Assembly (NCBI GenBank): GCA_032719365.1
Contig: CM064861.1
Location: 94,624,721-94,688,720 of the forward strand
From: Prinsepia uniflora
Lineage: Eukaryota > Streptophyta > Magnoliopsida > Rosales > Rosaceae
Length of the DNA: 64,000 nt
Direction of reading: 5' to 3'
Positions 12,541-25,310 of the stretch are shown here, piece after piece (the first letter of the stretch is position 1; every line of letters begins with the position of its first letter). Under the pieces are notes generated by a model, which did no database searches, had not been told where the DNA came from, and saw nothing but the letters and a program-made list of their open reading frames with translations. The position numbers and the translations under genes are program-made.

Positions 12541-12909
12541 CTCGTTTTAGGAGTCGAAACGCCCCCAGACAATCCTAACTGGACCTCTGTGTGGAACTTT
12601 TTTACTGCGGAGCGAGGGAGGCGGCTCGGTCGTGGGATCTCTTTTACTTCAATGCAATATGGAGATCCTAGATGGGCTGAGCGTGAAGGGCCTTAAGGCA
12701 CGGTCGATCCCTAGATGGGCGGACCAGGAAGCAAATGGATCTTTTACTTCATGTGTAGGTGTGTCACTAGTAGAGGAACTGCTACTAGACAGTATAATTG
12801 GGTTTTGTTTTCGGCCTGAAAACTTTCCTTATGATCTATGTGATTGTGAGGCGGGCGAACACAAAATCCCCGCGCTGTTCTTTTCTATACCTTTTTCAAG
12901 GACTTAAAA
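12541..12909. other. GC-richer unidentified segment, copy 1
   Basis: Lies between the orphan promoter and the LTR target site and is less AT-rich than its surroundings. It contains a short internal repeat (TCTTTTACTTCA near 12640 and 12738; CTAGATGGGC near 12667 and 12710). An open frame at 12632-12907 (91 codons) has no recognisable product. The composition is reminiscent of plant mitochondrial DNA, but I cannot confirm that. Repeated at 17020-17388. Confidence 0.4.
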
Positions 12910-12914
12910 TATTT

Positions 12915-15900
12915 TGACAGGACTTTTCCAGTAATCCCCCTCGATTAGCGTGGGAGGATCTGCTCCCGTCTAACATGTCCTTGTAAAATGACCAAATTAC
13001 CCTCTACAACTAAACAAACGTACTTACCTCGTGTCAAACAAGGGATAACCTTGCATCCTACTAAGGATATCGAGAGTACGCAAAACCACGTGATGCCACA
13101 TCCTTCTTACAGCTCGCATTCGCGATCAACCTGAAGGGTGCCAAAACAAAAAAAAGTGTGAGTGGACAAAAACAAAGTATTGGAAAACCATTTTCTGAAT
13201 CAATCATTTAACCCCTCCGGTTTATTAAACATGTATGCACAGCAAATAAATCATTGCTTTCAAATAAAACAGCAGTATATATAAAGAATGGGTCCAACCC
13301 AAAATCACATAAATATAAATGGCTATATGGCCCACATTTCAATGAAATCATGGGCTCTAAGCCATTTTGAAAAACTTAACACATATCACGAGTATTAAAA
13401 ATCAAACCTGATGATGCTGGTCCAACCAGCTATAAGTTAAACCTTGTCTCGCTGGTCCAACCAGCTCGTTAATCCAACTAGCATCCTATCTGTACTACCG
13501 GTAGACAACTACAGATCTACGGAGTCCAACTTCATCGGAACGTGTCGAGCCCAGCTCTGACCACATCCAAGTCCGTCTCTGGGTATCCACGGTGTCCAAC
13601 TCCGGAATGGTGATCCAATCACCTGAGGCTGGCTAATCCAAAATATATAACATAACCAAAATAAGAATACTTTGAAACCCGGGCACCAGCCCAAAACAGT
13701 TTCCATAGGGGCAGTAACCCAAAACAGTTTACATAGGAACACCAACCCAAAATAGTTCCTAAATGGGCACCAGTCTCTACTACAGTCTGCATCCGCAATC
13801 AATCTGAAGGGTACCAAAAACCATTTAAAAATTGTGAGTGGACAAAAATAAGTATTTTCAAATCCATTTCGGGAAAATACATTTATACCCTCCAATTTAA
13901 AGCATGCATGCATTAGAAAACATGTAATCTCAAATGCTTTCTTAAAATCAAATTATATTCCTTTTCAAACCAAAATATGTGAAAACATATGGACATAAAG
14001 CAATGCTCGAAAACATGACCAGTCCTCATATCCCACATTTTTCTCATCTCATAACATCATTAGTCACGATATACGTGCAACACGTGCAATTAAGCTCCAG
14101 GACAGCTCACGTCCAAGCACGTTGTCGTGAACAAATCTGTGGTTGACGTTCAAATCGTCGTGAACAAATCTACGATCGATGCCATACATAAGCACTCCTG
14201 AGCCGAGCCTCCCACAACTGCTTGTCAACAGATAGTGCATCGTGACCTCTTCGGAGGGGGGTACAAATCGTATCCCAGAGGCGAGCAACATATCATAGGG
14301 ACCTCTTTGGGGAAACACATTCACTATCGGAGGCCCTCTCTGAGGAAACACATTCACAACCGGAGACACATCAATATCACGGAGGCTGGAAAATTGAAAT
14401 ACATTTTCATAAACAGTTGTATTTCAAATAAAATCAATCGTTTCACGTAGGGTCTCAGCCCAAAACATAGTTTCCACCAAATCTCATAAATTCATTTCAC
14501 AAGCACTTATCTCAAAGCATTTCAAACATCTCAATAAGGCCCTTACCCAAAACATAGCTTTCATAAACCAGTTTCCACAAAACCATCGTAAAACAATGTC
14601 CAGAACTCATTTCACAATACCCAAAATCATTTCATTATTCAAATCACTACTCAAATTCACATTTGACTATAATATAAGTCAAATAGTTATCCAACTTGGG
14701 TGTGACGACCCACCCCGAATTAGCGGGATTAATTAATAATTAATGACTGATTTGTGAGACTAATCGGGAATTAGACAGGATTAACGGACGACCGGGCGAA
14801 ATGACGATTTTGCCCCTAGAATGGGTGAATCATTGACTTTTTGTTCAGGCAGTCAAATGGACTTTGGCCGATGACTGTGACGTAGTTCTTGACGTCACAA
14901 GTTCATAGACAGGAGGCACGCTTGATTCCGACATTCGAGGAAGAAGTTATGATGTTCGGAAGTTCGAGGGCATTTTGGTAATTTGGGTGAATAGGAGCCT
15001 GACTTTTGACCCGGGAGGTCCGATGACCGAGGGCCGAAGACCGTTACGTAGGTCAGGACAATATGAATTCGGAGACAAGTGGCACGTCGAATTCGGAAGT
15101 TCGACGGAGAAATTACGGTTCACGGAAGTACGAAAGTACTATTGCACGTTTTACGAGACGAGGGACTTTTGGAATTAAGTAGGGCCCAAAATTTTATCCC
15201 AAGGCCCAATGGATGAGTGACAAGTGTCACCCATCCACTGGCCATCAATTTCCCTTCATGCACATCCATCCATCCCCCTACATCGATCATTTCCCATTTT
15301 TCCCAAAACCCAAATCCGATCAACCCTCCACCCTAAAACCAAAACCTTCAGCCCCTTTGATCATGATGGAAACCAAGAAGGTGAACTGAGGACAGAGAAG
15401 AGGTGGTGGCTGGCCCAGGCAGAGCCGCCGTGGACGACGATGGAGAAAACCCGATTGAGGTAATCGGTTTTAACCGATTTAATTCATTTTCAATTTCTAG
15501 TTATTATGGGTCGATTTGGATGGTTTTCATGAGTTAAATAGGTTATTAGGATTGTGTTATGATGGTTTTGAGAGAGTTTAGACGTTAGGGAGCCCTAGGG
15601 AAGGTTTTGAATATTTGAACCGAAGAGGAAAAATTGGACCGGGTGGATTTAGAGTGTTTTAGAGGTTTTGGTTAATGGATTCAGGTTTCTAGGATTAAAT
15701 TAGGGAGTTTGGGATCAAAAAGGAGAAGATTGGACGAAAAATGAAGAGAGGAGGGCCTTGGACCGGATTTGCAGGAAAAACCGGGTCGGTTGGTGCGGAC
15801 CGACCTGGCCGAAGGAGGAAGATGATCTACAGTCGCCGGTGCGTGGGCCCATGCACGGGCCATCCTTGGGGCACGTACGAGTGCGTGAGGAGGAATTTGG

Positions 15901-15915
15901 GAATGATTTCAACAC
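12915..15915 (-). mobile_element. Truncated duplicate of nested LTR start
   Basis: First copy of the left part of the LTR element described at 17394. It starts TGACAGGAC after TATTT (12910-12914). At about 13770 it switches to another LTR of the group, and at 14701 to an LTR in opposite orientation beginning TGTGACGACCC. The copy is cut at 15915 by the tandem-duplication junction, so it has no right end. Confidence 0.75.
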
Positions 15916-16317
15916 ACGAAGTTTTTTGATTCAGTTTATGTCTACCGAAAATATTCTCTTATAGTTTAACATCTTACCCGACGCATTTTTCTATTTGACC
16001 CAACGAATATGAACGTTTAGGTAGATGACCGTCGAACCGTTCAAAATTAATGTGGCCCGACCAACGTGACTTGTGCGTCGGGCATGAGTTGTTAACCTAG
16101 TGTTACCCGACGAATGCTCGCCGACGGATGCTGTTTTAGGTTAATATAGTGTTACCTGACGATTTTGTTTGATTCATCGTTAAAAGTCCTAGCCCGGCGA
16201 CGATGGCTCGACGTCGCACTGCCCGACGGTGGCTTGTCGGGTTTTTCGTTACCTGGCGAATTAGTTATGTTACCCGACGGCTGTGTTTCGCCAGTTAAAA
16301 CATTGTTTCTTGTAGTG

Positions 16318-17019
16318 CAAGTATTATCCAAAATAAAATAAAAACATATTAAATTACTTTCTATAATCACTTGTACGAATTCATTCCGAGTTAATAGTAC
16401 TAACTACAAGTTAATACAGGATAAACAATAAACTGTTACCCTAAAAGGTCAATGTCTTTTGAGGGGCCAATATAAATATTACTGGACACAAGAGTGAGCT
16501 GGTGGATGATAATACAGGAAAAACAACACAAACTGTTACCCTAAAAGGTCAATGTCTTTTGAGGGGCCAATATAAGTATTACAGGACACAAGAGTAAGAG
16601 TGAGCTGGTGGATGATAATACAGGAAAAACAACACAACCTGTTAACCTAAAAGGTCAAGGGGCCAATATAAATATTACAGGACACAAGAGTGAGCTGGTG
16701 GATGGTCAATGTCTTTTGAGGGGTCATAAGTATTACATAACACAAGAATGAGCTGGTGGATGTGTTTCGACTTTAGACGTAGATCGAAGAAAATAATAGT
16801 GTACGGGTACTGGGGTCGCAAGCTTTTGATGATTCTGAAGTCTTCGATTATTACATGGCACAAGAATTAAAAACCATGACATTCAGAAAACGTGAAAGGA
16901 TATTAAAAAAATAGAAACTCTATTCCACTCAAAAGCCATGAAAAAATAAGGATATTATTTATTTGCGTACCTATATGTACATGCTGATCTAGGCAATTAT
17001 TCATGCTCGAAATCTTTTA
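16318..17019 (+). promoter_or_regulatory. Orphan terpene-synthase promoter, copy 2
   Basis: Same sequence as 11839-12540, including the ~100-bp tandem units (16415-16769) and the altered TATA. No coding exon follows. Confidence 0.75.
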
Positions 17020-17388
17020 CTCGTTTTAGGAGTCGAAACGCCCCCAGACAATCCTAACTGGACCTCTGTGTGGAACTTTTTTACTGCGGAGCGAGGGAGG
17101 CGGCTCGGTCGTGGGATCTCTTTTACTTCAATGCAATATGGAGATCCTAGATGGGCTGAGCGTGAAGGGCCTTAAGGCACGGTCGATCCCTAGATGGGCG
17201 GACCAGGAAGCAAATGGATCTTTTACTTCATGTGTAGGTGTGTCACTAGTAGAGGAACTGCTACTAGACAGTATAATTGGGTTTTGTTTTCGGCCTGAAA
17301 ACTTTCCTTATGATCTATGTGATTGTGAGGCGGGCGAACACAAAATCCCCGCGCTGTTCTTTTCTATACCTTTTTCAAGGACTTAAAA
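17020..17388. other. GC-richer unidentified segment, copy 2
   Basis: Second copy of 12541-12909. It ends at the TATTT target duplication of the LTR element that follows. Confidence 0.4.
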
Positions 17389-19179
17389 TATTTTGACAGG
17401 ACTTTTCCAGTAATCCCCCTCGATTAGCGTGGGAGGATCTGCTCCCGTCTAACATGTCCTTGTAAAATGACCAAATTACCCTCTACAACTAAACAAACGT
17501 ACTTACCTCGTGTCAAACAAGGGATAACCTTGCATCCTACTAAGGATATCGAGAGTACGCAAAACCACGTGATGCCACATCCTTCTTACAGCTCGCATTC
17601 GCGATCAACCTGAAGGGTGCCAAAACAAAAAAAAGTGTGAGTGGACAAAAACAAAGTATTGGAAAACCATTTTCTGAATCAATCATTTAACCCCTCCGGT
17701 TTATTAAACATGTATGCACAGCAAATAAATCATTGCTTTCAAATAAAACAGCAGTATATATAAAGAATGGGTCCAACCCAAAATCACATAAATATAAATG
17801 GCTATATGGCCCACATTTCAATGAAATCATGGGCTCTAAGCCATTTTGAAAAACTTAACACATATCACGAGTATTAAAAATCAAACCTGATGATGCTGGT
17901 CCAACCAGCTATAAGTTAAACCTTGTCTCGCTGGTCCAACCAGCTCGTTAATCCAACTAGCATCCTATCTGTACTACCGGTAGACAACTACAGATCTACG
18001 GAGTCCAACTTCATCGGAACGTGTCGAGCCCAGCTCTGACCACATCCAAGTCCGTCTCTGGGTATCCACGGTGTCCAACTCCGGAATGGTGATCCAATCA
18101 CCTGAGGCTGGCTAATCCAAAATATATAACATAACCAAAATAAGAATACTTTGAAACCCGGGCACCAGCCCAAAACAGTTTCCATAGGGGCAGTAACCCA
18201 AAACAGTTTACATAGGAACACCAACCCAAAATAGTTCCTAAATGGGCACCAGTCTCTACTACAGTCTGCATCCGCAATCAATCTGAAGGGTACCAAAAAC
18301 CATTTAAAAATTGTGAGTGGACAAAAATAAGTATTTTCAAATCCATTTCGGGAAAATACATTTATACCCTCCAATTTAAAGCATGCATGCATTAGAAAAC
18401 ATGTAATCTCAAATGCTTTCTTAAAATCAAATTATATTCCTTTTCAAACCAAAATATGTGAAAACATATGGACATAAAGCAATGCTCGAAAACATGACCA
18501 GTCCTCATATCCCACATTTTTCTCATCTCATAACATCATTAGTCACGATATACGTGCAACACGTGCAATTAAGCTCCAGGACAGCTCACGTCCAAGCACG
18601 TTGTCGTGAACAAATCTGTGGTTGACGTTCAAATCGTCGTGAACAAATCTACGATCGATGCCATACATAAGCACTCCTGAGCCGAGCCTCCCACAACTGC
18701 TTGTCAACAGATAGTGCATCGTGACCTCTTCGGAGGGGGGTACAAATCGTATCCCAGAGGCGAGCAACATATCATAGGGACCTCTTTGGGGAAACACATT
18801 CACTATCGGAGGCCCTCTCTGAGGAAACACATTCACAACCGGAGACACATCAATATCACGGAGGCTGGAAAATTGAAATACATTTTCATAAACAGTTGTA
18901 TTTCAAATAAAATCAATCGTTTCACGTAGGGTCTCAGCCCAAAACATAGTTTCCACCAAATCTCATAAATTCATTTCACAAGCACTTATCTCAAAGCATT
19001 TCAAACATCTCAATAAGGCCCTTACCCAAAACATAGCTTTCATAAACCAGTTTCCACAAAACCATCGTAAAACAATGTCCAGAACTCATTTCACAATACC
19101 CAAAATCATTTCATTATTCAAATCACTACTCAAATTCACATTTGACTATAATATAAGTCAAATAGTTATCCAACTTGGG

Positions 19180-22025
19180 TGTGACGACCCACCCCGAATT
19201 AGCGGGATTAATTAATAATTAATGACTGATTTGTGAGACTAATCGGGAATTAGACAGGATTAACGGACGACCGGGCGAAATGACGATTTTGCCCCTAGAA
19301 TGGGTGAATCATTGACTTTTTGTTCAGGCAGTCAAATGGACTTTGGCCGATGACTGTGACGTAGTTCTTGACGTCACAAGTTCATAGACAGGAGGCACGC
19401 TTGATTCCGACATTCGAGGAAGAAGTTATGATGTTCGGAAGTTCGAGGGCATTTTGGTAATTTGGGTGAATAGGAGCCTGACTTTTGACCCGGGAGGTCC
19501 GATGACCGAGGGCCGAAGACCGTTACGTAGGTCAGGACAATATGAATTCGGAGACAAGTGGCACGTCGAATTCGGAAGTTCGACGGAGAAATTACGGTTC
19601 ACGGAAGTACGAAAGTACTATTGCACGTTTTACGAGACGAGGGACTTTTGGAATTAAGTAGGGCCCAAAATTTTATCCCAAGGCCCAATGGATGAGTGAC
19701 AAGTGTCACCCATCCACTGGCCATCAATTTCCCTTCATGCACATCCATCCATCCCCCTACATCGATCATTTCCCATTTTTCCCAAAACCCAAATCCGATC
19801 AACCCTCCACCCTAAAACCAAAACCTTCAGCCCCTTTGATCATGATGGAAACCAAGAAGGTGAACTGAGGACAGAGAAGAGGTGGTGGCTGGCCCAGGCA
19901 GAGCCGCCGTGGACGACGATGGAGAAAACCCGATTGAGGTAATCGGTTTTAACCGATTTAATTCATTTTCAATTTCTAGTTATTATGGGTCGATTTGGAT
20001 GGTTTTCATGAGTTAAATAGGTTATTAGGATTGTGTTATGATGGTTTTGAGAGAGTTTAGACGTTAGGGAGCCCTAGGGAAGGTTTTGAATATTTGAACC
20101 GAAGAGGAAAAATTGGACCGGGTGGATTTAGAGTGTTTTAGAGGTTTTGGTTAATGGATTCAGGTTTCTAGGATTAAATTAGGGAGTTTGGGATCAAAAA
20201 GGAGAAGATTGGACGAAAAATGAAGAGAGGAGGGCCTTGGACCGGATTTGCAGGAAAAACCGGGTCGGTTGGTGCGGACCGACCTGGCCGAAGGAGGAAG
20301 ATGATCTACAGTCGCCGGTGCGTGGGCCCATGCACGGGCCATCCTTGGGGCACGTACGAGTGCGTGAGGAGGAATTTGGGAATGATTTCAACACACGAAA
20401 CCTTCTATTCGATGTAACGAACATTTTGGGACTGGTTTCGTGTCAATCAGACATCATTTCGATATAGTTTGGGACGTCCGAAGGTTTAGGATCGGTTTTA
20501 AAAATAGTTAGAAATTCCGGAAAATTACGAGACTTTAGTGAGGGGTTATATAAGTAGTTAGTAACCTTCTAAATTAATTTGAATCCCGGAGGCGACGATT
20601 GGCCCGGGAGGACGTTTTGGCACGCGTATCGAGACGCGGCTTCAGACGGTCTATGAGTGGACCCTTCTTTCGAAATTGATGCATGCATAAATGTTTTATA
20701 ATTGTTTTAGAATATATTTTTTGGTGCCATGAGTGCATTTGTTTGTAGTAGCTTAGGATCGACATAATTGCACGTTTTTCGAGGTTTTTAGCTTTATGTC
20801 GTACCTTTGCGTACTGTGTTTTCAATGACGGTTTAATAAATGGATTGGGATTTGGAAATATAAAATCGAGCACGAGACTCATTCGATTTACGAACTCTCG
20901 AACTTGGAGTCCATTTTATTTGACGAAGAATCGGACCTAGGGTCCTTTTGAACGATACGATCGGACTGAGGGTCCAGTTGGTTTACGATTCGGGTTTGAG
21001 GCCCAGTTAGTGGTACTATCGGGCTTGATGCCCCGTTGATTTATGATAGCGGGCCTGAGACCCATTTAGTTGAGATATCGGGCTTAAGGCCCCGTTAGTT
21101 GTGAAATCGAACTTGAGGTCCTGTTGCTTTATGGTTCCGGGCTTAGGGCCCAATTCGTTGTGATATCGGGCTTGAGTCCCAGTTCGATTTATGAAATGAG
21201 AATTCGGGCATGAGACCCTGTTGAACTGTGGATTTAGGTCGAGGCCTGTGAAAGTGATTTGAATCGGATTCGAGGAATCCCGTTAAGATGAATCGGGTAT
21301 GAGACCCAGTTGAAAAGTGTTTTGAGAAAGAAAGAAAGAGATTTGAAAATGAATATGAACCCTCCATATGATTATATGGTCTCCTCCAGACGTCGACCTG
21401 GAGAGTCACGATCCACAGACCAGAGTGGGTATCCCCATAGGGATCCCGTTCCAGGAGTGGTGGTTACTTATTATGTTGTGGTCCCGGACCAGATTCCGGA
21501 GAGATATGTGGACTAGATCCAGAGAGAGAGAGCTCGGACTAGATCCAGAGATTGTGCCTCCCAGGAGATTCGTGGGAGAAGACTCGGAGTGAGACCCCGA
21601 GTGGTGTGCACACTAGATAGATATGATGTCATCGTGACTATATCGGGGATGTGTTCCCTAGGGGTTGTGTGCCCCGAGTTGGCATCTTCTCCGGAAGTGC
21701 CTAGGATGGGTTATACGTACGAGTACGTATGAGAATTTCAGAAAAGTTGAATTGGGGGCGGAGACCCCGTGTTCTATGTTTTATGTTTTAGAAATGATTT
21801 GGGGCAGAGACCCCGTATTCTGTGTGTTGGTATTTCACTGAGAAAGGTTTTGGGCTGAGACCCACGTGATGTGATTTAGGCTGAGTCCCTATTCATTTGA
21901 CCTACAGTTTTTGAATTGTGATTTCGGGTCAGGGACCCAAATGGATTTATGAGTCATGACGGTTTATGGGGCCGGGCATGAACCCTTGTAAGGTTTTGAG
22001 AATATTTTCAAGTGGTTTTTATGAA
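19180..22025 (+). mobile_element. Inverted long-LTR fragment
   Basis: Starts TGTGACGACCC and follows the internal order of 50172-52697: the TTCTATTCGATGTAACGAAC block at about 20403, GTGAGTGGAC at about 20655, GATGCATGCAT at about 20690, GGGC..GCCC repeats at 20895-21330, and a CATGACGGTTTATGG block at about 21957. Similarity fades near 22025 and no terminus is seen, so it is truncated. No 5-bp duplication was found. Confidence 0.65.
20895..21330. repeat. Imperfect ~40-bp repeats with GGGCnnnnnGCCC cores
   Basis: About ten degenerate units, each with a near-palindromic GGGCTTGAGGCCC-like core and GTTnATTTATG spacers. Similar arrays occur in the other long LTRs (for example near 52000-52090). 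Confidence 0.7.
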
Positions 22026-23660
22026 TAATTGATAGGAGATTTGATGGTAGCTTGGTGCGAGCAGAGGTTTGCGACCTTATCATGGTATGTTCATATTATG
22101 GTGACAAAGGAAGATGATAAGGTTTCGTAGGTGGCGATAGTGTCGAGATGTCACACCATCTCTACTGAGATGAGCTGGATGTAATCCAGCGGTGATCGGA
22201 TGATTTCGGATGAGGCTGAGTGCGCCTAGATGATATTTTACCAAGGAGGTAGAAGCAATCCGAGTCTTGTAGTGGGAATAAGGTGACCACAGAGATCACT
22301 GAGTAGAACAGAGATGATCCCGAGTGACTTAGAGAGATTTCAGTATCCTTATTGTTAGTTGGATTACTGGAGGCACGGGGTATGCCTGGATTGGTGACAG
22401 GTACCCTAGCTGTCTTTGGATGGATTACACGAGAGTTGTGTGCAAACCGGTTGTGTTTGACAGTCTTGATTGGGTGTTATCCGAGTAAGATATGGCTTGG
22501 AGGCCGGGACGATACGACAGGTTGGTCGTTAGCGACATGGGGCTTGTGTTGTGATGTCCCCAGTCAACTCAGTGAGCTTGGAGTGATTTAGGTTTTTCCG
22601 AGTTTCCTTTGATGACACAGGATGTACATGGTTGCCGGATTTTGATGGTTTCCACTTACAGGAGTTCTCCAACTAAGTCATGTAACTGAACTTAGTGGAT
22701 TTGGGGTTTATTTGACTTGGAATGTCACTGTTGGGAAACCCAATGCTCCTTGTTGAAATTCGATGGAACTTCGAGAGTTAGATTTGATGAGGCAGCTAGA
22801 CAACGTGAACAAAAATCCTTATCCTGGAAGTTCTTAGTGAACTTTCATCTTCACTTCTGGGTTTCATGGAGATGTCACCCTAGTGGAAATTGATTGGGCT
22901 GTGGACCAAATTTGAATGAGTTGAGGAGCAGAAGGTGCTTGGTGTCACCTAACATGATGAGTGTAGTTTGGATTGGATGGACCCACGTTGGTGTTATGGG
23001 TCATGTTGTGTTGGCTAGAGAGCTAATGTGGACCCTAGGTGGGTCGAGCTGAGTGTGGATCGATTTGATTAAGGATCGAGTTGGCTATAGATTAGCGAGT
23101 ATCGAGTTGGTTGTGGATCGAGCGTGTTTGGGATCAGCGTCAGCCAATGATGATGGTTGAGATTGGATTCACTCAGACTAGATGAGTGTCATTGATTGTC
23201 GGGTAGAGGTTGCCTTCCGTGAGTGCAGCCTGTTGACGTGATTGACTCGGGAAGGAGTCAAACTGATTTTGGGCTGAGAGTGTTATTGGATTGGCAGTTA
23301 TGGCACACTGCAGGATTCGACCCTTCGCATCATGATGATGGGGGTCAAGGTTTGTATTGGTGCGTCTTAATAGACGTTAGACGGTTGGTCTTTGGAAGTC
23401 TCGATGAGTATGTGTTGGGTACATCTCAAGTGTTGGTCGGGTGACTAGAAGAACCCAAAGACGACTTGAGTATAGTGTACGGTCTATCTAGAGCCGAGAT
23501 CGGATAGACAGGTTCTAGTGATGGACCGTGATTGGCATGGTAGCTATGTAATAAACGGATTAGACCCGAGATCATTGTGGTATGTGGATATTGGTGCGTA
23601 GCTCGGACGTTCCATGAGTACAGTCCTTGAGCAGGCCTTTGAGTAGTGTCGATATATCGG
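22026..23660. other. Unrecognised interior of complex LTR element
   Basis: C-poor, G/T-rich sequence with no long open frame; the best are 22352-22591 and 23223-23444. It does not match the LTR parts seen elsewhere. It could be decayed internal sequence of the element that inserted at TATTT. I saw no protease, reverse-transcriptase or integrase motifs. Confidence 0.4.
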
Positions 23661-23935
23661 TTCTAAGTCATTTTGAAAACCTTAACACATATCACGAGTA
23701 CTAAAAGCCAAACCTGATCACGTTGGTCTAACTAGCCATAAGCACGGATGAAAATGTCGTCGGAATCGGCGATATATCGACCGATATATCGCTTTTTCCG
23801 GCAACCGACATATAAACAAGGGGTGAAGGAAAATCCGCCCCCAAAATCGGCGATTTCGGTCCATATCGGTAAATATCGACGATTTCCGGCGACATTCGCC
23901 GATATGTAACGAAATCTCCGATTTTAGTGACGATC

Positions 23936-24184
23936 CTTGAGAGCGAGGGAGTGTGGACAGAAGAATAGCCTGCAAAAAAACAGAGTATGATAGCAGAGCT
24001 TATATAATTGTACGGTCCACACCTGATTGCCGCCGGAAGGCGAAATGGGCCAGTCGTCTTCCAAAAGCTTCATGACCTCATTGAGCGTCTTCTGGTCTAC
24101 CTCCGAAAACAGAGCCAAAAAGCCGTCGCCTTGAACTAGTTCCACCTCCAGATCTTGCTGCCTATTACGCTTGGACTGCTCCAT
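23936..24184 (-). pseudogene. Possible captured host-gene fragment inside hAT-like element
   Basis: On the minus strand, a purine/pyrimidine-biased leader is followed by an ATG at 24184 and a 54-codon exon (24184-24023). It ends in CAG with GTGTGG as a good donor. After a 53-bp intron-like gap with a T-rich tract and TTGCAG, a second exon-like block begins at 23969 and is open for about 11 codons in the same phase. The product is charged (MEQSKRNRQQ..., then a LNEVMKLLEDDWP segment) and has codon-like composition unlike its AT-rich surroundings. I do not recognise the family. It could be a Pack-type capture or part of a lost transposase leader. No downstream exons are visible. Confidence 0.4.
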
Positions 24185-24664
24185 CGGAGAGAGAGAAGAG
24201 TGAGAAAAGTGTACAACGAGGCACAGGCACGGAGTGATTATGGTGGTGAATTGGTGACGGAGTCGAAGCGAGAGAAGAAGAAAGAGATGCTGATGAGATC
24301 ATTGATGCAGCTGTTGGTGGGTAGAATTGTTCCCAGCGGAGAAGATGATATTGATGAGAGAGTGATAGAGGTTGAAGACTTGAATGAGTCTTTGACTTCA
24401 GAAAAAAAAAATTAAAAGTTATCCACTTACTTTCCCAACCATTGGATTTCAAATCTAATGGTGCATATTTCATTGTATTTTGATCAAAACAAAACATGTG
24501 GGTTGAATAGGATTATCATAATAGTATATATTGATAGTATATATATATATTCACTGCAATGAATAGGATTAAAAAGTAAATAGTGGTTATGTCATTTAAA
24601 AAGTATTCTATAATTTAACCAAAAAAGAATAGATGTTCGATTAAAATTTATACACATTCAATTT

Positions 24665-25310
24665 ATTATTATAGATTTAATTATATTAACATCAAATTAT
24701 AATAATTCATTTCAATTTATATTTATTTTTAAAATTGTATATTATTAGTCATCGTCAAAATCATATTGTATTATATTATTCATCATATGTTTATTATATC
24801 AAAGTCATTTTATAATTTTTATTAATCTTATATAACCATTATTAGGTACTTAAGTTTTTCCCAAAATTTCATTAAAAATTTCAAACTTTTAGATTAAATT
24901 TCCGTCATTTTTATTAATCGTTAACGACTTTGATAAGAATTCATTTTACGTCCAATTTTCACTAATTAATGTCCGATTTTCTAAATTATTATATAAATAC
25001 AAACTCCCCGATTTTTTAAATTATTATGTAAATGTAAACTCTATTATTATGCTTATTTTTATGTTTTTAACTATATTAACATTCAATTATAGTAATTCAC
25101 TTAAATTTATGTTTATGTTTAAAATTTAATATTATTAGTTATCGGAAGAATCCTATTGTATCATATTACTTATCATATATTTATTATATCAAAGTCATTT
25201 TATAATTTTTATTAGTCATATATGACCATTATTGGGTATTTAAGTTTTTCCCAAAGTTTTATTCCAAATTTCCAACTTTTAGACCGAATTTCCGTCATTT
25301 TTGTTGACCG
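24665..25310. repeat. Diverged ~250-bp direct repeat, offset about 395 bp
   Basis: 24665-24920 and 25065-25310 share the order CAAATTATA, TCATATTGTATT, ATATCAAAGTCATTTTATAA and TTAAGTTTTTCCCAAA with many substitutions. Both lie within the hAT-like element. Confidence 0.75.

Larger units (their letters stand above)
11437..15915. repeat. 4479-bp tandem duplication, copy 1
   Basis: This segment is repeated directly at 15916-20394. I found no differences by eye. It contains the right 402 bp of the CACTA element, an orphan terpene-synthase promoter copy, and the start of the LTR with TSD TATTT. The borders share ACGAA (11437, 15916, 20395). Confidence 0.93.
15916..20394. repeat. 4479-bp tandem duplication, copy 2
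   Basis: Direct repeat of 11437-15915 with a constant offset of 4479. After 20394 the sequence continues in the interrupted LTR, so this copy has the original right context and copy 1 has the original left context. The stranded CACTA end at 15916-16317 has no matching left end. Confidence 0.93.

Noticed and set aside
13509..14450. Frames of 134, 101 and 71 codons seen twice
   Set aside because: Repeated only because of the tandem duplication; they lie in LTR sequence and have no recognisable domain.
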